From Rhodopirellula sp. P2 (GTDB lineage Bacteria; Planctomycetota; Planctomycetia; Pirellulales; Pirellulaceae): a stretch of DNA of 64,000 nucleotides. Under the pieces are notes generated by a model. It made no database searches. It was not told the origin of the DNA and saw nothing but the letters and a program-made list of their open reading frames with translations. Positions within the stretch are counted from its first letter, which is position 1. Each line of letters opens with the position of its first letter. The stretch covers positions 372,001 through 436,000 of the forward strand of contig NZ_CP118225.1 in the NCBI RefSeq assembly GCF_028768465.1, read 5' to 3'. Below, one piece after another: positions 56,859 to 64,000 of the stretch. A program made the translations under genes and the position numbers.

Positions 56859-58583
56859 ATGTTCAGCATTGAAACTCTCATCCTGCTCGCCGGGAGTTTG
56901 CTGCTACTAGGAATCGCGTCGAACAAATTTTCGGCGAGGATGGGTGTCCCCGTGTTGGTGGTTTTCTTGGCCATCGGAATGCTGGCAGGATCCGAAGGCA
57001 TCGGGGGAATCGAATTTGAGAACTACACGCTGGCCCATGGTTTTGCCACCGCCGCGCTGTGCTTGATTCTGTTCAATGGCGGGATCGGAACGCCCTACGC
57101 GGCCTTTCAATCGGCCTGGAAACCGGCCTCCTTGTTGGCCACGGTGGGGGTTGTGGTGACGGCTGGGATCACCGGATTGGCTGCGTCTTGGATCCTGGGC
57201 CTGAGCTGGACGCAGGGGTTGCTGCTGGGCAGCATTGTGGGTTCGACCGACGCTTCGGTCGTGTTTTCGGTGCTTCGCGGAGGTGGCGTTCACATTCGGC
57301 CCAGGTTGGCGAACACCCTGGAAGTCGAAAGCGGTTCCAACGACCCCATGGCGATCTTCTTGACCGTCGGTTTGATTGAGGTCCTGACCGGACAGACGCC
57401 GCTTGGGTTTGGCCTGGTCACGCTGTTTCTGAATCAAGCCGTCGTCGGCACCGGCATGGGGCTGGCGGTGGGCTGGGTCGGTGCCTGGTTGCTGCAGAAC
57501 ATCCGATTGGAAGCAGCGGGTTTGTATCCCGTGATGGCCACCGCATTGGGACTGTTCTCATTCGGCATGGCCTCCGAACTGGGCGGCAGCGGGTTCTTGG
57601 CCGTCTATCTGACCGGCGTCGTGATTGGCAATCGAAGGCCTGTTTTCCTTCGAGGCATCGTCTTGTTCCACGACGCACTGGCGTGGATGTGCCAGATCCT
57701 GATGTTCACGGCGCTTGGCATTTTGTCCTTTCCCAGTCGTCTGTGGGACGTCACCGTCCCGGCGATTTTGATCGCCTCGGTGTTGATCTTTGTGGCCCGC
57801 CCCATCGCCGTGTTTTTGTGCGGGATGCCATTTCGATTCTCGACTCGCGAGTTGACGTTTTTGTCTTGGGTGGGACTCAAAGGCGCGGTGCCCATCACCC
57901 TGGCCACGTTCCCGATGATGGCGGGACTGCCTGCCGCCTCGATCATCTTCGACACCGTCTTCTTCGTCGTTTTGGTTTCAGCACTGGTGCAAGGCTGGAC
58001 CCTCCCTGCGGTCGCTCGCGTCTTGAAACTGGAAGTGCCCAAGCACCAAAAGACGCCCGTGACGCTCGAGATCAGCTCGCTTCAGAACGTCGACGGAGAC
58101 ATTGTCGACTACTTCATCGAACAGGATTCACGGGCCTCAGGATGCTTGATCAAAGACTTGGCGCTGCCCGATGGCGTGGTCATTGCGTTGATTGTGCGGA
58201 ACGAGCAAACGGTGCTGCCTCAAGGTCGATCGCAGTTGAAACCCGGGGATCACGTGGTCGTCGTGCTACGGCCGAGCATCCGTGCGATGGTCGACCGCGT
58301 GTTTGCCCCCACCCGTGCCCACACCACCGATCTGCCGCCGGAACTGGAATTTCCACTGCGAGGTTCGATCAAAGTGCGTGAATTGGAGCAGTTTTACGAG
58401 CTAAAACTGGCCGACGACGGGGACCTGACGATTGATGAGTTGGTTCGATCGCATTTTAAAAAAGATGAAATGAAGATTGGCGCAGCGGTCCAAATTGACA
58501 AAATTGTCCTTCATTTACGAGAATTGTCATCCGATGGAAAAGTTCAGTACGTAGGAATGTCGATCCTTCCAGAACCGGAGTGA
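56859..58583 (+). CDS. NhaP2/CvrA-like potassium/proton antiporter
   Basis: A 574-residue CPA1-type antiporter. It has about 12 TM helices; LVVFLAIGMLAGSEGIGGIEF, GSIVGSTDASVVFSVLRGGGVHI and VESGSNDPMAIFLTV match NhaP2, including Asp residues of the transport site. After the last TM comes an RCK_C-like domain (ISSLQNVDGDIVDYFIEQDSRASGCL) and a CorC/HlyC-like C-terminus (LTIDELVRSHFKKDE). It exchanges K+ (or Na+) for H+. The gene lies 212 nt downstream of the efflux operon. Confidence 0.9.
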   Translation: MFSIETLILLAGSLLLLGIASNKFSARMGVPVLVVFLAIGMLAGSEGIGGIEFENYTLAHGFATAALCLILFNGGIGTPYAAFQSAWKPASLLATVGVVVTAGITGLAASWILGLSWTQGLLLGSIVGSTDASVVFSVLRGGGVHIRPRLANTLEVESGSNDPMAIFLTVGLIEVLTGQTPLGFGLVTLFLNQAVVGTGMGLAVGWVGAWLLQNIRLEAAGLYPVMATALGLFSFGMASELGGSGFLAVYLTGVVIGNRRPVFLRGIVLFHDALAWMCQILMFTALGILSFPSRLWDVTVPAILIASVLIFVARPIAVFLCGMPFRFSTRELTFLSWVGLKGAVPITLATFPMMAGLPAASIIFDTVFFVVLVSALVQGWTLPAVARVLKLEVPKHQKTPVTLEISSLQNVDGDIVDYFIEQDSRASGCLIKDLALPDGVVIALIVRNEQTVLPQGRSQLKPGDHVVVVLRPSIRAMVDRVFAPTRAHTTDLPPELEFPLRGSIKVRELEQFYELKLADDGDLTIDELVRSHFKKDEMKIGAAVQIDKIVLHLRELSSDGKVQYVGMSILPEPE

Positions 58584-59253
58584 ACGATCGATTCGTCCTT
58601 GTCGGCATCCGGCTTGCCACTAGAATAAAACCACCGATTGAGGGAGCCTTCCGGTTTCCCTCGCTTTCGATCTCAACCAATCCAAACTGCAGTTTGAATA
58701 TTTCTCCACGTCACTTCGATCTGGGTCGCGGCAGCCGCATGATGTCCTTCATCATGCTGTTTTTGCTTGCATTCCCGACGCTGGGGATTTCCACCACGGT
58801 TTCCCGCTCGCTGCTGGGGAACGGTCGACAAACCGAAACGGAAGAAATTGAAGAACGCGTCCCGTGCTCCCCGCACCGACGTGTCCAAGAACTTCGGTCG
58901 CCTCAGGGCGGATTTGTTCTCCCACCAGAACTCTTGTCGGGCCGGAACCTGGTTCCTCGAACGCGCCCCATTCTTTCCGCAATCGACGGTCATCGAATCG
59001 CCAACGGACTGCTTGCACCGATGCGGTGCTAGGCCACCGGTACGTCCAACCGTTTCGTCTTTGAACTCTTGCGAAGCACCTCCACCGGAACGATTGTTCC
59101 TGGAAAACCTTCGTGATCGCCAGTCGTTTTTCTGCGGACGCGTTCCGCACCCACTGAGCGATCAGCTGCGCGGATGCAGCGCAAGTGTTCGACCCTCCTG
59201 ATTCGCCTTTTTCGCATGCACAACGACGTCTTCGTTCTGCCGAGGATCCCTTT
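58584..59253. other. Intergenic region without supportable gene
   Basis: 670 nt between the antiporter and the SulP-carbonic anhydrase gene. Open frames on both strands lack motifs and look like shadows. Apart from the terminator-like hairpin at 58737-58764, nothing structured was seen; the promoter of the next gene should be here. Confidence 0.5.
58737..58764 (+). terminator. Probable intrinsic terminator
   Basis: 8-bp arms GCATGATG and CATCATGC with a 5-nt loop (58737-58757), followed by TGTTTTTG. It lies about 150 nt downstream of the antiporter stop and is the best terminator-like structure seen in the window. Confidence 0.4.
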
Positions 59254-61560
59254 ATGTCGACCTCCGAAGCTCCAACTCCGACCAGCATTTTCTCTCCCAG
59301 TACCATCCTGCAAGATCTCATTGCGGGTTTGGTTGTCTTCCTCGTCGCGCTGCCACTTTGTCTAGGCATCGCCCTGGCTTCAGGCGCCGATCTCTTCTCC
59401 GGGCTGCTCGCTGGAATCGTCGGCGGCTTGGTGGTCGCGGTCATCAGCGGTTCGCATACCAGTGTCAGTGGCCCCGCAGCCGGCTTGACCGCGATCGTGG
59501 CCGCCCAAATCGCGTTGCTCGGCTCCTTCGAAGCTTTTCTGTTGGCCGTGCTGATCGCGGGCGTCATTCAGATTGGCTTTGGGATCGCGCGGGGCGGTGC
59601 ATTGTCCGCCTTCTTCCCCTCCAGTGTGATCAAAGGATTGCTGGTCGCGATCGGTGTGATCCTGATTCTGAAGCAGATCCCTCACATCTTCGGTCACGAC
59701 ACCGATCCTGAAGGTGAGATGTCGTTTATCCAGCCCGACCAAGAGAACACGTTTTCTGAGCTGCTGACGATCTTCGCCGGAGAAATTCACGTCGGGGCGA
59801 TGGTGATCGGACTTCTATCGATTGCCATTCTGCTTCTCTGGGAACGCATCCCAGTGTTGAAAAAATCCCTGGTTCCCGCCCCGCTGATCGTGGTGATCGC
59901 GGGAGTGTTGATCAACCTCGGTTTCACCAACATGGGACAAGACTGGTCCGTCAGCGGATCGCACCTGGTTCAGATCCCAATCGCACAAAGCTTCTCCGAG
60001 TTTTTCGGCTTCCTCCGACTGCCAGACTTTAGCCGAGCATTTGATCCGGCAATTTACATCGCCGCTGTCACGATTGCCGTGGTCGCGTCTTTGGAAACAC
60101 TGCTGAACCTGGAAGCCGTCGACAAGCTCGACAAAGCCAAGCGGGACTCACCGCCCAGTCGCGAATTGATCGCACAGGGTTGCGGCAACATGGTCTGCGG
60201 TTTGATTGGTGGGCTTCCCATCACCTCGGTGGTCGTCCGTGGTTCGGTCAACGTTGGCGCCGGTTCGAAAACGAAAATGTCAGCGATCTTCCACGGTGCG
60301 TTGATCTTGATCAGCGTTGCGTTCTTGCCAACCCTGATGAACAAGATTCCGCTGTCCGCCTTGGCGGCGATCCTGTTGGTGACCGGGTTCAAATTGGCCA
60401 GCCCCACGATTTTCAAACAGATGTGGAAGGAAGGTCGTTATCAATTCACGCCGTTCATTATCACGGTCATTGCCATTGTCGTGACGGACTTGTTGATCGG
60501 CATTCTGATCGGCTTGGCAATCAGCATTTTGTTCATTCTCAACAGCAACCTGCGTCGCCCGATTCGACGGATTGTGGAAACGCAAGTCGATGGCGATGTC
60601 ACTCACATCGAGCTTTCCAACCAAGTCAGCTTTCTCAATCGCGCCGCCTTGGACCGTGTCCTCAACGAAACGAGCCCCGGCAGCAAACTCGTGATCGACG
60701 CCTCTCGCTCGGATTACATCGATCCCGACGTGCTGAGTCTGATTCGAGACTTCAAAGAAAACGTGGCCCCGCCCCGAAACATTTCGGTCAACCTGGCTGG
60801 CTTCCGGCAGAAGTATCAACTCAGCGAGGTCAAGGAATTCGCCGAATTCACGTCGCGTGAACTGCAAGAGAAGGTCACCTCCGACCAAGTCATCAAGATC
60901 CTTCGAAACGGAAACCGTCGCTTTGCTGACGGCACTCGCCTGAATCGCGACTTGGGACGGCAGGTCAATGCGACCGCGGCGGGACAAAGCCCGCTGGCGG
61001 CCGTCCTGAGCTGCATCGATTCGCGGGTGCCAACGGAGCTGGTTTTTGACCTCGGCGTGGGGGACATTTTCAGTGTGCGAGTGGCCGGGAATGTCATTGG
61101 CACCAAATCGCTGGGCAGCCTCGAATACGCCGTCGGCGTCGCCGGTGTGAAGCTGGTCGCGGTGCTGGGACACACACGTTGTGGAGCAGTGACCTCTTCC
61201 GTCGAACTCATCGCCGCCGACCAAGGCGCCGAAGCCGCGACGGGTTGCCAGCATTTGCAGTCAATCGTCGATGAGATCGCGCCATGCGTCCCCAGTGACG
61301 CCTCCGAAGCGGTCAAAAATCTTCCTGAGGGGGCGTTGGAGCAATACGTTGACAAGGTTGCTGAAGCCAACGTCATTCACACCGTCGACGAAATTCTGAA
61401 AAGAAGCCGCATCATTCGCGAAGCGGTGCAAGACGGACGTGTGAAGGTGATCGGTGCGTTGTATGATGTGAAGACCGGCCACACCAAGTTCCTCGGGGAC
61501 GGCGGTTCAGAGCTTGCATCCGAGTCAGCGTCGGGTCCTCCGGCAGAAGTGGCTGGGTAA
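59254..61560 (+). CDS. SulP transporter fused to beta-carbonic anhydrase
   Basis: A 768-residue fusion. The N-terminal 430 residues are a SulP-family anion transporter with about ten or more TM helices (ILQDLIAGLVVFLVALPLCLGIALASG, ISGSHTSVSGPAAGLTAIV). Residues about 450-550 resemble a STAS-like domain (VTHIELSNQVSFLNRAAL). The C-terminus is a beta-type carbonic anhydrase: CIDSR (Cys587, Asp589), AGNV, and GHTRCGAV (His640, Cys643) give the zinc site. Bicarbonate uptake with CO2/HCO3- interconversion is likely. The ATG before STSEAPTPTS was chosen; 23 in-frame residues upstream are not conserved in type. Confidence 0.93.
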   Translation: MSTSEAPTPTSIFSPSTILQDLIAGLVVFLVALPLCLGIALASGADLFSGLLAGIVGGLVVAVISGSHTSVSGPAAGLTAIVAAQIALLGSFEAFLLAVLIAGVIQIGFGIARGGALSAFFPSSVIKGLLVAIGVILILKQIPHIFGHDTDPEGEMSFIQPDQENTFSELLTIFAGEIHVGAMVIGLLSIAILLLWERIPVLKKSLVPAPLIVVIAGVLINLGFTNMGQDWSVSGSHLVQIPIAQSFSEFFGFLRLPDFSRAFDPAIYIAAVTIAVVASLETLLNLEAVDKLDKAKRDSPPSRELIAQGCGNMVCGLIGGLPITSVVVRGSVNVGAGSKTKMSAIFHGALILISVAFLPTLMNKIPLSALAAILLVTGFKLASPTIFKQMWKEGRYQFTPFIITVIAIVVTDLLIGILIGLAISILFILNSNLRRPIRRIVETQVDGDVTHIELSNQVSFLNRAALDRVLNETSPGSKLVIDASRSDYIDPDVLSLIRDFKENVAPPRNISVNLAGFRQKYQLSEVKEFAEFTSRELQEKVTSDQVIKILRNGNRRFADGTRLNRDLGRQVNATAAGQSPLAAVLSCIDSRVPTELVFDLGVGDIFSVRVAGNVIGTKSLGSLEYAVGVAGVKLVAVLGHTRCGAVTSSVELIAADQGAEAATGCQHLQSIVDEIAPCVPSDASEAVKNLPEGALEQYVDKVAEANVIHTVDEILKRSRIIREAVQDGRVKVIGALYDVKTGHTKFLGDGGSELASESASGPPAEVAG

Positions 61561-61644
61561 CGCTTCTCGCGAAGGTTGTCACACGACCTGCTCGTGCGAA
61601 GAATCTGGGCGTGAACTTGACGTTCACGCCCATTCATCCCACCC

Positions 61645-62283
61645 ATGCGCCAGCTCATGCCGACTCCCTTCAGTGAAGAACGCGCCGAACAGATCTCGCG
61701 GCACCTCAAGCTGCTCACGTTTCTGTTCGTGATTGTTCCGATTGTGTTGCTGGTGATTTTCATCGAGTTTCGCTTTCGCTCGATCGAAGAGAACCTGCCC
61801 CTTCAGTCCCCCAGCGTTCGCGACGAAGCGAGACTCGAACTGGACACGATGCCGTGGCATCCTGTCACCGGCCAGCGGCTCTATGTGCCCGCGTACTCCC
61901 ACGTTTACCACCAAAAGGGTGATCCGTATTTCCTGACGGTCACGCTGAACGTTCGCAACACCGACGTTGACAACGAGATCGTGATCACGTCCGTCCGGTA
62001 CTATGACACCAGCGGAAAAGAGATCCGGTCTTTGCTTCAAAAACCGCTGCAACTCGCACCTCTCGCGGCCACCGAGTTCGTCATCCAACGCGATGACAAA
62101 ACGGGAGGCAGCGGCGCCAGTTTCCTGGTTGAATGGCAAGCGGGGACGGAGGTCAATCAGCCGATTGTGGAGACCGTGATGGTCGACACCAGCAACACAC
62201 AAGGCATCTCATTCACCGCCTCGGCCGTTGCAATCAGCGGGAACCTTCCGGCAACCAAAGGGCTGCCAGAATCGGGGGAATGA
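61645..62283 (+). CDS. DUF3124 membrane-anchored protein
   Basis: A 212-residue protein with one TM helix near residues 25-42 (LLTFLFVIVPIVLLVIFIEF), then an external domain. YVPAYSHVYHQKGDPYFLTVTLNVRNTD and TSVRYYDTSGKEIRSLLQKPLQLAPL, with FVIQRDDKTGGSGASFLVEW, match DUF3124. Function unknown. The start has two close ATGs (61645, 61657). It lies 84 nt downstream of the SulP-carbonic anhydrase gene on the same strand and might be co-transcribed. Confidence 0.85.
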   Translation: MRQLMPTPFSEERAEQISRHLKLLTFLFVIVPIVLLVIFIEFRFRSIEENLPLQSPSVRDEARLELDTMPWHPVTGQRLYVPAYSHVYHQKGDPYFLTVTLNVRNTDVDNEIVITSVRYYDTSGKEIRSLLQKPLQLAPLAATEFVIQRDDKTGGSGASFLVEWQAGTEVNQPIVETVMVDTSNTQGISFTASAVAISGNLPATKGLPESGE

Positions 62284-62518
62284 CCCCCCGTTGCTGGATG
62301 GGAAAATGCTGGCTGCCTGTCGTTTCGATCGCCCAGCCTTCTTCCCGGAGTGGAGGCTTGGTTTAAGATGTTGTCCCCATTCCCACCACTCCAAGAAACG
62401 AGTGATTCGGACAAGCACTGCTGCAGTGCTCACACTGGATTCCACCGCGTTTCGCCCCACCTCCCCATCCGCAACCTGAACCGGTTGCTCACGATGGGCC
62501 CAATCGTCGAGGTCATCC

Positions 62519-63568
62519 ATGAAGCTTCGCTTGCACAGATTGCGATCCGCCTGCCTGGTCATGTTGGCGATCGCCCCCTCCCTCTCGCCCGTCTCAGCGA
62601 GCGAGCAAGCGGCGAATCGGGCCCCCGTCAAGCTGATCCTGGACACAGACATGTCGGGCGACTGCGACGACGCAGGAGCACTCGCACTGTTGCATGCCTT
62701 GGCTGATCGCGGCGAATGCGAACTCCTGGCTGTGGTCACCAATCGTCGCGATCTGACAAACGCTTCCGCCGCTGCCGTCGATGCGATCAACACGTACTAC
62801 GGCCGAGGTGAGATCCCGATCGGCACCGACAAAACGGGGCCGACGGCATTTCAACGATTCAGCCCTTACACCACGGCGTTGCGAGACGAATTCGATCACA
62901 ACATGCTCCCTGACTCGGAAGCTGCTGACGCGCTCGACGTGTATCGACAAGCCTTGAGAACCGCAGCGGATCGGAGCGTCACCATTTGCAGTGTTGGAGC
63001 GTTTTCCAATCTCGCTGAATTGATTCGCGAGGAACCCGAACTGATTCGCACCAAAGTCAAAAGCTTGGTGGTGATGGGAGGACATTTCCCACAATCCAAC
63101 CGGCGTGAAGCCAACATTGCCACCCACGTCGAAGCAGCCCGATTGGTGGCGGAGCGTTGGCCAGGCGAAATCATCTGGCACGGTTTCGAAGTGGGCGAAC
63201 GATTGGTGACCGGTGCCAGACTCAAGTCCACTCCCCAAACCAACCCTGTTCGCCGCGCGTATGAACTGCGCCCGATGCCAGGCAACAAGATGTCGATCGA
63301 CGCCGGAAAACCGAGCTACGACCAAGCGGCCGCGCTGTTTGCCGTTCGCGGTGCGGAACCCAAGGTCTGGCAAGTCATCCCAGACGGGCGAGTTGACATC
63401 GACGATCGGGGCATCACTGCTTGGACACCAGGATCACCTCGTGCTCCATCAGCGACTCACTCCTACGTCAAAATTGCCTCCTCTCCCCAGCAATTGGCTC
63501 GCCAGATTGAGAACCTGATGGTTGCCCCTCCCAGGCAATCAGCCCAGTCGGCTGGTTCCGCTGAATAA
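62519..63568 (+). CDS. Exported nucleoside hydrolase-like protein
   Basis: A 349-residue protein. A signal peptide (SACLVMLAIAPSLSPVSASE) is followed by VKLILDTDMSGDCDDAGALALLHAL, the Asp cluster that binds Ca2+ and water in inosine-uridine nucleoside hydrolases. NTYYGRGEIPIGT, TICSVGAFSNLAELI and VVMGGHFPQSNRREANI continue the family pattern. Exported members may hydrolyse nucleosides or related glycosides; the exact substrate is unknown. Confidence 0.88.
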   Translation: MKLRLHRLRSACLVMLAIAPSLSPVSASEQAANRAPVKLILDTDMSGDCDDAGALALLHALADRGECELLAVVTNRRDLTNASAAAVDAINTYYGRGEIPIGTDKTGPTAFQRFSPYTTALRDEFDHNMLPDSEAADALDVYRQALRTAADRSVTICSVGAFSNLAELIREEPELIRTKVKSLVVMGGHFPQSNRREANIATHVEAARLVAERWPGEIIWHGFEVGERLVTGARLKSTPQTNPVRRAYELRPMPGNKMSIDAGKPSYDQAAALFAVRGAEPKVWQVIPDGRVDIDDRGITAWTPGSPRAPSATHSYVKIASSPQQLARQIENLMVAPPRQSAQSAGSAE

Positions 63569-63892
63569 ATCGACGGGGCTTTCGACTGGCGAGTGGTTGC
63601 CCGCGAACACGTTTCTCGGCTCGTGGACGCGTAAATTCTCGGTGAACAATCCCTCGGTTTACCGCCTTTTGAGCAGGTGAGCTCATTATTCACCTGCGAA
63701 AACGATCTCATTTCCTTCAAGCTGTGCGGCGTGTCATTTCTGGCATCGCCACAAGGGACGGTTGATCGATTTGAATTCGCCTCCCATAACCTACTCAGCC
63801 CGCAGCAGGCTCCCCTGGAACGAGCGATTGCGAATCCCACGGGCGCTCTCATCCCTTGAGCCATCGCTCTGCACACCACACGGTTCCCCCCC
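63569..63892. other. Intergenic region without clear gene
   Basis: 324 nt upstream of a partial gene at the window edge. Open frames on both strands show no motif. Confidence 0.45.
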
Positions 63893-64000
63893 ATGAGTTT
63901 TTCGAACGAGAGCGCGGTGGAACACGCTCTGGACGAAGCGGTGTCCGATGAAATGACCACCGCGGGCAACCACACACCCATCCTCCAGTGGATATCGGTT
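63893..64000 (+). CDS. Start of an unidentified gene, cut by the window edge
   Basis: The frame from ATG 63893 stays open for 36 codons to the last base (MSFSNESAVEHALDEAVSDE, then MTTAGNHTPILQWISV). The beginning is acidic and hydrophilic and resembles a real N-terminus; no family can be named from this fragment. Competing frames on the other strand look weaker. Confidence 0.45.
   Translation, partial: MSFSNESAVEHALDEAVSDEMTTAGNHTPILQWISV

Noticed and set aside
58752..59567. 271-codon minus-strand frame over the SulP gene start
   Set aside because: Overlaps the clear SulP N-terminus and has no motif.
63463..63981. 172-codon minus-strand frame at the window end
   Set aside because: It overlaps the end of the nucleoside hydrolase gene and the better-looking start at 63893; no motif found.
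1..64000. tRNA, rRNA or known riboswitch
   Set aside because: No cloverleaf-like or rRNA-like stretch was recognised by eye in the gaps; a covariance search would be needed to exclude one fully.

Overview
The window looks like chromosomal DNA of a Rhodopirellula-type planctomycete (Pirellulaceae). The signs are three formylglycine-type sulfatases, a DUF1559 pseudopilin-like protein, two exported proteins with the planctomycete N-terminal LExR-x-LLA signature, an ECF sigma factor coupled to a Ser/Thr kinase, a CRTAC1/UnbV protein beside a multihaem cytochrome-TPR protein, and palindrome-rich dispersed repeats carrying GCCCCAACGGGGC-like modules. No rRNA, tRNA, CRISPR array, integrase or transposase was seen. 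All assignments come from reading the sequence and remembered family motifs; no database search was run.

Layout. 1-4.6 kb (+): the 3' part of a pentahaem nitrite reductase (NrfA), an exported zincin-like protein with an NPCBM-like C-terminus, a small ArsC-like protein and an MDP-1-like HAD phosphatase. 4.6-5.5 kb: a dispersed repeat interrupted by a nested inverted-repeat element. 5.5-11.3 kb (+): a complete tripartite RND efflux operon with overlapping genes. 11.3-25 kb (-): a zinc alcohol dehydrogenase and an Old Yellow Enzyme, an LMWP/ArsC-like phosphatase, a Tat-exported dienelactone hydrolase, a PQQ-like propeller protein, a signalling block (matrixin-like protease, ECF sigma, Ser/Thr kinase with a C-terminal repeat region, LExR anchored protein), a palindromic repeat cluster and an SDR. 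25.5-34.4 kb: three sulfatases, a DUF1569 protein, and an NlpC/P60 + dipeptide epimerase pair likely to act on murein peptides. 34.4-36 kb: a CsaA-like protein and a second repeat cluster containing a 97 % identical copy of the 4.7 kb repeat. 36-41 kb: an exported endonuclease/phosphatase-fold protein, a coupled DUF1559 pair divergent from an MntR-like regulator with DtxR-like palindromes between them, and a ThrE-like exporter. 40.8-45 kb (+): thioredoxin-fold protein, PAS histidine kinase and response regulator with a degenerate HD output domain. 45-50 kb (-): multihaem cytochrome/TPR and CRTAC1 genes. 51-56.6 kb (+): NsrR-like and MarR-like regulators and a second RND pump without its own outer-membrane channel. 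56.8-64 kb (+): a NhaP2-like antiporter, a SulP-carbonic anhydrase fusion, a DUF3124 protein, a nucleoside hydrolase-like protein and the start of an unidentified gene.

The themes are envelope and extracellular chemistry (sulfatases, proteases, murein peptides, efflux), respiratory multihaem cytochromes, and regulation by sigma/kinase and two-component modules. Several gene pairs overlap by 1-17 nt (TGATG, ATGA or GTGA junctions), which supports translational coupling. The most unusual features are the sigma-kinase-LExR block, the thioredoxin/two-component operon and the mosaic repeats.
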